Shown: positions 5,414 through 11,226 of the stretch, one piece after another | Numbering within the stretch: the first letter of the stretch is position 1 | How the letters are laid out: the number at the start of each line of letters is the position of its first letter | From: UBA2334 sp049653005 | Lineage (GTDB): Bacteria; Pseudomonadota; Gammaproteobacteria; Burkholderiales; Burkholderiaceae_C | Direction: 5' to 3' | Length of the DNA stretch: 11,226 nt | NCBI GenBank assembly: GCA_049653005.1 | Contig: JBASFL010000103.1 | Coordinates: 1-11,226 of the forward strand | Made by a program: the position numbers and the translations under genes | Notes under the pieces: generated by a model | What the model was told of the DNA's origin: nothing | The model's input: only the letters and a program-made list of their open reading frames with translations | Databases searched by the model: none

Positions 5414-6286
5414 TTATTGCACTGCGTCTGCGCTTTGGCGTTGCAACATGGCCAGGGTGTTGGCCACGGTGCTGCGCAGTTCGCGGCGGTCGCAAATGAA
5501 ATCGACCGCGCCTTTGGTCTGCAAAAACTCGGCGCGCTGGAAGCCTTCGGGCAGCTTCACGCGCACGGTGTTTTCAATGACGCGTGGGCCGGCAAACCCG
5601 ATCAGGGCTTTGGGCTCGGCAATCACCACGTCGCCCACAAAGGCAAAGCCGGCGCTCACGCCGCCCATGGTGGGGTCTGTCAGCACGCTGATGTAGGGCA
5701 GGCCTTTTTTGGCCAGGCGGGTGAGGGCGGCGTTGGTTTTGGCCATTTGCATCAGGCTCAGCAGGCCTTCTTGCATGCGCGCGCCGCCGGTGGCGGTGAA
5801 GCAGATGAAGGGCACTTTCTGCTCGATGGCGGTTTCCACGCCGCGCACAAAACGCTCGCCCACCACACTGCCCATGCTGCCGCCCATGAAGTCGAATTCA
5901 AAGCAGGCCACCACCACGTCAATGCTCATGACCGCACCGCCCATGACGATGAGGGCATCGGTCTCGCCGGTGTTTTCCAGCGCTTCTTTCAGGCGCTCGG
6001 GGTATTTGCGGCTGTCTTTGAATTTGAGGGCATCCACCGGCAGCACTTCCTGGCCCAACTCGTAGCGGCCTTCGCCGTCCAGAAAGGCGTTGAGGCGGTC
6101 GCGTGCGCCAATGCGGTGGTGGTGGCTGCACTGGGGGCAGACGTTCTGGTTTTTCTCCAAATCGGTCTTGTACAGCACGGCCTCGCAGCTGGGGCACTTG
6201 ATCCACAGGCCTTCGGGCACGCTGCGGCGCTCGGTGGGGTCGGTGGGGGTGATTTTGGGGGGCAGCAGTTTTTCCAGCCAGGACAT
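5414..6286 (-). CDS. accD: Acetyl-CoA carboxylase, carboxyltransferase beta subunit
   Basis: AccD pairs with AccA to form the carboxyltransferase that moves the carboxyl group from carboxybiotin-BCCP to acetyl-CoA, giving malonyl-CoA, the committed step of fatty acid synthesis. The 290-residue product has the N-terminal zinc ribbon (Cys31, Cys34, Cys50, Cys53 in CPSC and CPQC), then a crotonase-like carboxyltransferase domain with FMGGSMGSVVGE (133-144), the ATGGARMQEG oxyanion and CoA region, and DPTMGGVSAGFAF. Length is normal for the family. The start is well supported by AAGGAG six bases upstream of the ATG. It lies 99 bp downstream of trpA, a common betaproteobacterial arrangement, with a hairpin in the gap. 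Confidence 0.97.
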   Translation of the reverse strand: MSWLEKLLPPKITPTDPTERRSVPEGLWIKCPSCEAVLYKTDLEKNQNVCPQCSHHHRIGARDRLNAFLDGEGRYELGQEVLPVDALKFKDSRKYPERLKEALENTGETDALIVMGGAVMSIDVVVACFEFDFMGGSMGSVVGERFVRGVETAIEQKVPFICFTATGGARMQEGLLSLMQMAKTNAALTRLAKKGLPYISVLTDPTMGGVSAGFAFVGDVVIAEPKALIGFAGPRVIENTVRVKLPEGFQRAEFLQTKGAVDFICDRRELRSTVANTLAMLQRQSADAVQ

Positions 6287-6292
6287 CGGTCA

Positions 6293-6298
6293 CTCCTT
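6293..6298 (-). promoter_or_regulatory. Strong Shine-Dalgarno of accD
   Basis: AAGGAG on the - strand, six bases from the accD ATG, is a near-perfect ribosome binding site and fixes the start. It is by far the best one in the window; most other genes here start with weak or no such signal or by stop/start overlap. Confidence 0.85.
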
Positions 6299-6304
6299 GC
6301 GGTG

Positions 6305-6338
6305 AAAACCCCGCGCGCCGTGCGGCGGGGGCGGGGTT
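6305..6338 (-). terminator. Intrinsic terminator-like hairpin after trpA
   Basis: AACCCCGC (6307-6314) pairs perfectly with GCGGGGTT (6331-6338), with an inner CGCCG/CGGCG stem (6316-6320 with 6323-6327). Read leftward, the direction of trpA and accD transcription, the stem ends in GCGGGGTTTT then CACC, so a short U run follows a very stable stem. It could end or attenuate the truA-trpFBA transcript just before the accD ribosome binding site. The U tract is only about four bases, so partial read-through is likely. Confidence 0.5.
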
Positions 6339-6385
6339 GAAATAGGACAGCGGATTATGCGCGGTGGCGTGGGCCGCCGGGCGCG

Positions 6386-7201
6386 TCAGCCCTGCGCGTC
6401 CAGCGCCTGGCGAATGCCCGACAGAAACTCGGCCGCCGCAGGGGCCACACCTTCGCGCGGCTGGTTTTCAATGAGCTGGATCAGGCGCGTGCCAATCACC
6501 ACCGCATCGGCCACCCGGCCCACGGCGGTGGCGGTGGCGGCATCGCGGATGCCAAAGCCCACACCCACGGGCACACTGACGTGCTGGCGGATGCGGGGCA
6601 GCATGGCCTCCACCGCGCCGGTGTCGAGGTTGCCCGCACCGGTCACGCCTTTGAGCGACACGTAATACACGTAGCCGCTGGCCAGGCGGCCCACCAGGTC
6701 CATGCGTTCGGGCGTGGAGGTGGGGGCCAGCAAAAAGATGAGGTCCAACCCGTGGGCCTTGAGCGTGGCGGCAAACTGCTCGCATTCTTCGGGTGGGTAG
6801 TCGACGATGAGCACACCGTCCACGCCCGCCGCTGCCGCGTCACGGATGAAACTGTCGGCGCCGTGCTTCAGGTTGTAGGCCTCCACCGGGTTGGCGTAGC
6901 CCATCAGCACCACGGGGGTGGTGTTGTCGGCCTGGCGGAAGGTTTGCACCATGGCCAGCACCTGGGCGGTGCCCACGCCAAAGGTCAGCGCTTTTTCACC
7001 GGCTTTTTGAATGACGGGGCCGTCGGCCATGGGGTCAGAGAAGGGCACACCCAGCTCGATCACGTCAGACCCGGCCGCGACCATGGCGTGCATCAGCTCG
7101 GGCGTGATGTCGGCGTAGGGGAAACCCGCGGTCACGTAGGGAATGAGCGCCTTGCGCCCCTCGGCTTTGAGTTGGGCCAGTTTGGTTGGGATGCGGCTCA
7201 T
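6386..7201 (-). CDS. trpA: Tryptophan synthase alpha subunit
   Basis: TrpA cleaves indole-3-glycerol phosphate to indole and glyceraldehyde 3-phosphate and passes indole through a tunnel to TrpB in the alpha2-beta2 complex. The 271-residue product is a full-length TIM barrel. VIELGVPFSDPMADGPVIQ (47-65) contains the catalytic Glu49 and Asp60 at exactly the classical enterobacterial positions, and GVGFGIRDAATA near the C-terminal third carries the phosphate-binding Gly residues. The ATG at 7201 overlaps the trpB stop (ATGA), which decides the start over the upstream in-frame codon at 7279 that would lie deep inside trpB. No DNA methyltransferase gene sits between trpB and trpA, although I recall one there in some Burkholderia and Ralstonia. 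Confidence 0.97.
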   Translation of the reverse strand: MSRIPTKLAQLKAEGRKALIPYVTAGFPYADITPELMHAMVAAGSDVIELGVPFSDPMADGPVIQKAGEKALTFGVGTAQVLAMVQTFRQADNTTPVVLMGYANPVEAYNLKHGADSFIRDAAAAGVDGVLIVDYPPEECEQFAATLKAHGLDLIFLLAPTSTPERMDLVGRLASGYVYYVSLKGVTGAGNLDTGAVEAMLPRIRQHVSVPVGVGFGIRDAATATAVGRVADAVVIGTRLIQLIENQPREGVAPAAAEFLSGIRQALDAQG

Positions 7202-8496
7202 TTCACGACTTTCACAATGTGTTCGGCGCTGTCGGCCAGGCCACCTTTGACCGATTGGCCACGGCAGCTGGGACGGCAATAGAAGTCGGCGTTGGACAGG
7301 TCGGCCACGGTGCCAATGTCTTTGTCGCCACGGCCCGACAGGTTGACCAGAATGGACTGGTCAGGGCGCATGGTTTTGGCCAGTTTCATGGCATAGGCAA
7401 CGGCGTGGCTGGACTCCAGCGCGGGAATGATGCCTTCGGTGCGGCACAGGTAATGGAAAGCTTCCAGCGCCTCGGTGTCGGTGATGCCCACGTATTCGGC
7501 GCGGCCAATGTCTTTCAAAAACGCGTGCTCGGGGCCCACACCTGGGTAGTCGAGGCCCGCGCTGATGCTGTGGGTTTCGGTGATTTGGCCGTTGTCGTCT
7601 TGCAAGATGTAGGTGCGGTTGCCGTGCAGCACGCCGGGGCTGCCTTTTTGCAGCGAGGCGGAGTGTTTGTCGGTGTCCATGCCTTCACCGGCGGCTTCCA
7701 CACCGATGAGCCGGGTGGCCTCGTGGCCGATGTAGGGGTAAAAAATGCCCATGGCGTTGCTGCCGCCGCCCACGCAGGCCACCACGGCATCGGGTTGGCT
7801 ACCCGGCAGGCCCACCTCGGCCATGATTTCGGGCATTTGCTTCAGGCACTCGTTGCCAATCACGCTCTGGAAGTCGCGCACCATCATGGGGTAGGGGTGT
7901 GGGCCCGCCACGGTGCCGATGATGTAGAAGGTGTTGTCCACGTTGGCCACCCAGTCGCGCATGGCCTCGTTCAGCGCGTCTTTCAGGGTTTTGCTGCCGC
8001 TTTCCACGGGCACCACGGTGGCTCCCAGCAGCTTCATGCGGTACACGTTGGGGCTTTGGCGCTTCACGTCTTCCGCGCCCATGTACACCACACATTCCAG
8101 GCCGTAGCGGGCGCAGATGGTGGCGGTGGCCACACCGTGCTGGCCCGCGCCGGTTTCAGCGATCACGCGGGGTTTGCCCATGCGTTTGGCCAACATGGCC
8201 TGGCCGATGGTGTTGTTGACCTTGTGTGCGCCGGTGTGGTTGAGGTCTTCGCGCTTCAAGAAGATTTGCGCCCCGCCCATTTCACGGCTCATGCGGGCCG
8301 CGTGGTACACGGGCGAGGGGCGGCCCACAAAGTGCGCCAGTTCGTTTTTGAATTCGGCCAGAAAGTCGGGGTCGTGCTGGTACTGGGCGTAGGCCGCACG
8401 CAGCTGGTTGATGGCGTGGGTGAGCGTTTCGCTCACAAAGCTGCCGCCGTAAATGCCAAAGTGGCCGCTGGCGTCGGGTTGCTGGTATTCAAACAT
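7198..8496 (-). CDS. trpB: Tryptophan synthase beta subunit
   Basis: TrpB joins indole and L-serine to make L-tryptophan using pyridoxal 5'-phosphate. The 432-residue product carries LNHTGAHKVNN (85-95) with Lys92 as the cofactor Schiff-base lysine, ETGAGQHG (114-121) with the catalytic Glu114, the phosphate-gripping GGGSN (243-247) and LSGRGDKD (386-393). The ATG at 8496 is chosen because MFEYQQPDASGHFG is the usual N-terminus; an upstream in-frame TTG at 8526 would add ten unlikely residues. It is overlapped by trpA at its 3' end and separated by 50 bp from trpF upstream. This is the TrpB1 type that pairs with TrpA. Confidence 0.97.
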   Translation of the reverse strand: MFEYQQPDASGHFGIYGGSFVSETLTHAINQLRAAYAQYQHDPDFLAEFKNELAHFVGRPSPVYHAARMSREMGGAQIFLKREDLNHTGAHKVNNTIGQAMLAKRMGKPRVIAETGAGQHGVATATICARYGLECVVYMGAEDVKRQSPNVYRMKLLGATVVPVESGSKTLKDALNEAMRDWVANVDNTFYIIGTVAGPHPYPMMVRDFQSVIGNECLKQMPEIMAEVGLPGSQPDAVVACVGGGSNAMGIFYPYIGHEATRLIGVEAAGEGMDTDKHSASLQKGSPGVLHGNRTYILQDDNGQITETHSISAGLDYPGVGPEHAFLKDIGRAEYVGITDTEALEAFHYLCRTEGIIPALESSHAVAYAMKLAKTMRPDQSILVNLSGRGDKDIGTVADLSNADFYCRPSCRGQSVKGGLADSAEHIVKVVK

Positions 8497-8546
8497 GGGG
8501 TGTCTCGGTGAGGCGCCAGCCCCCAAACAGGGTCAGCGCGGTGGGT

Positions 8547-9245
8547 TCAACTGCACAACTTTGCGTCGGCTGCGCGCACGGCAGCCACGAATTGCGCCAT
8601 TTTTTCAGGGTCTTTGGTGCCCTTGACGGGCTTGCCGTCGGGGCCGGTCAGCTCAACGCCGGAGCTGACGTCAACGGCCCAGGGCCGCACCGTCAAGATG
8701 CCATCGGTCACGTTTGCAGCGTCGAGTCCACCAGACAAAACGAGGCGAGAGCTGACGTTTGGAGGAAGCTGTGACCACTTGAAGGCTGTCCAGTCGAAGG
8801 TTTTACCGCCGCCGCCATAGCCGTCCACCAGTGCGTCGAGCAGGATGGCTTGGGCCAGCGGGTATTGAGCGGCGTATTCTAAAAGATCGAACCCTGGCGC
8901 GCCCGGTGCAGTGGGGATGCGCGCGGCCCGCATGTGGCGGTGCCCGGCTGCGGCGCAGGTTTCAGGGCTTTCATCACCGTGAAATTGGGCCACAGCGCCC
9001 GTGTTCATTGATAAGCTTGCTACCACGTTGGGCGTGGTTTCGTTCACAAACAGCAGCACGGGCGTGACGAAGGCGGGCAGCCGTCTGGACAGCTCTGCCG
9101 CGCGTTGGGCCGACACGAAGCGGGGGCTTTTGGGGTACAGCACAAAACCGATGGCATCGGCCCCGGCGTGCACGGCGGCGTCCACATCGGCTTCACGGGT
9201 CAGGCCGCAGATTTTGATGCGGGTGCGGTGCGTGTGTGGTGTCAT
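8547..9245 (-). CDS. trpF: N-(5'-phosphoribosyl)anthranilate isomerase
   Basis: TrpF carries out the Amadori rearrangement of phosphoribosylanthranilate to CdRP, the third step of tryptophan synthesis. The 232-residue TIM barrel begins with RIKICGLT, with general base Cys13, and has LLDALVDGYGGGGKTFDW (135-152) with the likely general acid Asp137, then LSGGLDAANV and VDVSSGVE for phosphate binding. Between VSSGVE and the final KDPEKM there is a short extra loop (about 199-210: LTGPDGKPVKGT). The ATG at 9245 overlaps the truA stop (ATGA), so truA and trpF are coupled. The first trp genes (trpE, G, D, C) are not here, as usual for the split trp layout of betaproteobacteria. Confidence 0.96.
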   Translation of the reverse strand: MTPHTHRTRIKICGLTREADVDAAVHAGADAIGFVLYPKSPRFVSAQRAAELSRRLPAFVTPVLLFVNETTPNVVASLSMNTGAVAQFHGDESPETCAAAGHRHMRAARIPTAPGAPGFDLLEYAAQYPLAQAILLDALVDGYGGGGKTFDWTAFKWSQLPPNVSSRLVLSGGLDAANVTDGILTVRPWAVDVSSGVELTGPDGKPVKGTKDPEKMAQFVAAVRAADAKLCS

Positions 9246-10057
9246 GGGTGTGAGGGCAACCAGTCAAAGCCGGGCACCGCGTCGGGCAAGCCCCATTGGG
9301 CGCCGTAGCGGGGGCCGAGGAAGTACAGGCCGTCGGGCGAAAACGTGGGCGCGGCCACCTCGCGTGAGCGGGCGTCCAGCACCGTTTTCATCCAAGCCGG
9401 GTCGCGCAGGCCCTGGCCCACGGCCAGCAGGCAGCCCATGATGTTGCGGATCATGTGGTGCAAAAACGCGCTGCCTTCAAAGTCAAACCGCCAGTAAGCG
9501 CCGTGGCGGGTGATGGTGATGGGCCGCAGCGTTTTCACGGGCGACAAGGCCTGGCATTGCGCGGCCCTGAACGAGGTGAAGTCGTGTTCACCCACCAAAA
9601 AAGCGGCGGCCTCTTGCATGGGCTGCAACGCCAGCGGGCGAAACACCCAGCCCACCCGCCCCGCATCGAGGCTGGGCCGCACCGGGGACTCCAGCACCAC
9701 GTAGCTGTAACGCCGCGAGGTGGCACACGCCCTGGCATGAAACGCGTCGGGCACGTGGCGCGCCCATTGAATGGCAATGTCGGCGGGCAAATACCGGTTG
9801 GTGCCACGCACCCAGGAGCTGTCGGTGCGCTCCACATCGGTGTCGAAATGCGCCACTTGCATGAGGCCGTGCACGCCTGCATCGGTGCGGCCCGCGCACA
9901 TCACGTTCGGCGGGGGGGCGGCCATGAACGTGCCCAGCGCGTGCTCCAGCCGGTCTTGCACGGTGCGCCCGCTGGACTGGCTTTGCCAGCCTTCGTAGGC
10001 ACCACCGCCGTAACTGATACCGAGGGCAATCCGCAAGGTGTGCGCAGCCCGTGTCAA
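9242..10057 (-). CDS. truA: tRNA pseudouridine(38-40) synthase
   Basis: TruA isomerises uridines 38, 39 and 40 in the anticodon stem-loop of many tRNAs. The 271-residue product has the catalytic aspartate in CAGRTDAGVHG (Asp59), the YLPADIAI segment, and the C-terminal FLHHMIRNIMG motif, all in normal order and spacing. The start is a TTG at 10057 that overlaps the fimV stop (TTGA). No ATG or GTG occurs before the conserved RIALGISYGG, and the only other nearby choice is the TTG at residue 8, so a non-ATG start is almost certain. It is coupled to fimV upstream and trpF downstream. The fimV-truA-trpF order is familiar in Burkholderiales. Confidence 0.96.
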   Translation of the reverse strand: MTRAAHTLRIALGISYGGGAYEGWQSQSSGRTVQDRLEHALGTFMAAPPPNVMCAGRTDAGVHGLMQVAHFDTDVERTDSSWVRGTNRYLPADIAIQWARHVPDAFHARACATSRRYSYVVLESPVRPSLDAGRVGWVFRPLALQPMQEAAAFLVGEHDFTSFRAAQCQALSPVKTLRPITITRHGAYWRFDFEGSAFLHHMIRNIMGCLLAVGQGLRDPAWMKTVLDARSREVAAPTFSPDGLYFLGPRYGAQWGLPDAVPGFDWLPSHP

Positions 10058-11226
10058 CCCAGATCGGCCAGGAAGGCGCTGGCCTTGGCCTGCAAGGCCC
10101 CGGTGGCTTGGTCCACGACCTCTTCGGCCAGTGAGCGGGCACCTTCCATGTCGCCAATCGCCAGGAACTCGGCGGCCAACGACAGCTTGGTTTCCAGCGG
10201 ATCGCCTGTGGGGATGTCGTCCAACACGGGCTCGTCGGTGGACGGCGTGCCGCCCAGGTCCAGTGACAGGTCCCCCATGTCGAACGACAACATACCGTCG
10301 TCGGTGTTGGCTGTGTCGATGCGTTGGGTGGCTTCGTTGGCGTTGGGTTCGGGTGTTTCCGCAAAACTCAGCTCGAAGTCAGGCATTTCGGGTTCGGCCG
10401 TGGGTGCGTTTGCCACGGGTTCGGGCTCGAACTGGGTGCTGGGCGCGTCATTGGGCACGTCGAAAGACAGGTCAGACGCGTCAAGCTCGAAGGCGGGCGG
10501 CGGTGGGGGTGTGTCGGTGCCGGCTGTGGTGGCGTCCAGCGAGGGGCTGTCGTCCAGGTCGAATGACAGCCCGTTGCCGTCGTCTGGCGAGGGTGCCGCC
10601 GCCTCTGCTGCAGCAGGAGGGGTGTCGTCGAGCGAGAAATCCAGGTCCAGATCGAGGGCGCCTTCTGCGGCCGGTGCGGGGATGCTGTCGGTCTGGGGCT
10701 GAGGGTCGAACGGCCGTGTGTGTGCCATGCCCGGGCTGGCATCGGTGTCGAGTTGGGTGGCACCGTCGGTCACCGGGGGGCTGCCCCCGGGTTGGTACAA
10801 CGGGTTGGCTGGGTCCAGCTCTTGGCCCAGTTGGCAGGCGTGTGCCCACTCGGGTCCGGTGCCTTGGGTCAGGGCGTACACCTCGCAGGCCAACACCTCG
10901 AACGCTTTTGCATCGCGCCGCTTGGCATAAATCTCCAGCATCTTGCTGTGAATGGCCACGCGGGAAGGATTCAGCCGCATGGCTTCCTTCAGGATTTCTT
11001 CGGCCTGCAGGTCGCGGCCATAGGCCAGGTACACATCGGCCTCGGCCACTGGGTCCACGTCGCCGCCCGCGTCCAGTTGGCTGGGCGAATACATCATGGA
11101 TGAGCCCGAGGGCGCTGCCTCGGCGGTGTCCACATTTTGGCCGCCGCTGGCGCCAAAGAAAGAGTCGGGCTGCAAGCGGCTTTCCAGATAGGAACTGTCC
11201 ACCCCCCCCGGGTGTTTTTTGCGCTG
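10054..11226 (-). CDS. fimV: FimV-like protein, C-terminal part (5' end outside window)
   Basis: This is the last 390 codons of a large protein whose start lies beyond the right edge; the frame stays open to base 11226. FimV proteins are inner-membrane, peptidoglycan-binding (LysM) hub proteins at the cell pole needed for type IV pilus function and twitching. Visible regions, counting from the GTG codon at 11202: a conserved TPR-like block (about 49-130) with DPVAEADVYLAYGRDLQAEE and IYAKRRD, then a long acidic Asp/Thr/Pro/Ala-rich linker (about 135-330) with degenerate repeats of LSFDLDD type, and the conserved C-terminal helical domain (about 333-382) beginning DPLETKLSLAAEFLAIGD. The basic RKK just before the visible part probably follows the transmembrane helix. 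The gene overlaps truA by four bases. Gene name is by homology; the N-terminal LysM cannot be checked. Confidence 0.9.
   Translation of the reverse strand, partial: QRKKHPGGVDSSYLESRLQPDSFFGASGGQNVDTAEAAPSGSSMMYSPSQLDAGGDVDPVAEADVYLAYGRDLQAEEILKEAMRLNPSRVAIHSKMLEIYAKRRDAKAFEVLACEVYALTQGTGPEWAHACQLGQELDPANPLYQPGGSPPVTDGATQLDTDASPGMAHTRPFDPQPQTDSIPAPAAEGALDLDLDFSLDDTPPAAAEAAAPSPDDGNGLSFDLDDSPSLDATTAGTDTPPPPPAFELDASDLSFDVPNDAPSTQFEPEPVANAPTAEPEMPDFELSFAETPEPNANEATQRIDTANTDDGMLSFDMGDLSLDLGGTPSTDEPVLDDIPTGDPLETKLSLAAEFLAIGDMEGARSLAEEVVDQATGALQAKASAFLADLG

Noticed and set aside
5417..6340. Open frame on the + strand opposite accD (307 codons)
   Set aside because: It is a His/Ala/Gly-rich shadow with no family resemblance; accD on the - strand is unambiguous.
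7186..8511. Long open frame on the + strand opposite trpB (441 codons)
   Set aside because: It is an antisense shadow of a high-GC gene: its translation is rich in His, Gly, Ala and Val with no recognisable domain, while trpB on the other strand has all catalytic motifs.
9455..10702. Open frame on the + strand opposite truA and fimV (415 codons)
   Set aside because: Its Ser/Gly/Ala-rich second half simply mirrors the repetitive FimV linker codons, and it crosses two genuine genes.
11202..11209. Run of eight C near the right edge, in the fimV frame, as a possible phase-variation tract
   Set aside because: The tract is short, and the upstream part of the gene is outside the window, so no on/off consequence can be shown. 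The codons (Gly-Gly) fit a normal linker after the membrane segment.
1..11226. CRISPR array, tRNA/rRNA genes, insertion sequence or prophage genes
   Set aside because: I saw no regularly spaced repeats, no tRNA cloverleaf or rRNA-like stretch, and no transposase or integrase among the genes; coding density leaves no room for them.

Overview
This window is a high-GC bacterial chromosome segment that reads as Burkholderiales, most likely Comamonadaceae. The evidence is the gene order (pdxJ-acpS-nagZ; fimV-truA-trpF-trpB-trpA-accD), the betaproteobacterial style of the proteins, and an intergenic palindrome with a GCTAT...ATAGC core that I recall from Comamonadaceae genomes. This is a lineage guess from content, not a database match. 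Almost every base is coding; the only sizeable gaps are about 56-103 bp.

Left block (1-1770, + strand): the 3' end of pdxJ (vitamin B6 synthesis), acpS (carrier-protein activation) and nagZ (cell-wall recycling). They are joined by two ATGA stop/start overlaps and look like one housekeeping operon.

Middle block (1774-4623): an accessory-looking cassette. An IclR-type regulator on the - strand, convergent with nagZ, is divergent from a shikimate-dehydrogenase-fold (AroE-like) oxidoreductase, which is followed by an orphan TRAP-transporter solute-binding protein. The 97-bp divergent promoter region holds three copies of CGGTCA in alternating orientation within 27 bp, a layout like the three-repeat operators of PcaU/PobR-type IclR regulators. 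The AroE-like protein keeps the catalytic Lys and Asp. It has lost the SxS pair and the Tyr that hold shikimate in canonical AroE, and it carries an Asp where NAD-preferring Rossmann enzymes have one. The cassette is best read as a regulated uptake and oxidation module for an unidentified organic acid, not as a biosynthetic aroE locus.

Right block (4648-11226, all - strand): transcription runs leftward from fimV (polar/pilus assembly hub protein, cut by the window edge) through truA (tRNA pseudouridine synthase), trpF, trpB and trpA (late tryptophan synthesis) to accD (acetyl-CoA carboxylase beta subunit) and a LON-substrate-binding-domain protein. fimV/truA, truA/trpF and trpB/trpA overlap by 4 bp. 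A hairpin with a short U tract lies between trpA and accD. A 76-bp nested palindrome between accD and the LON-domain gene has promoter-like hexamers on both strands.

The features most worth following up are the IclR/AroE-like/TRAP cassette with its operator and remodelled active site, and the symmetric intergenic palindrome.
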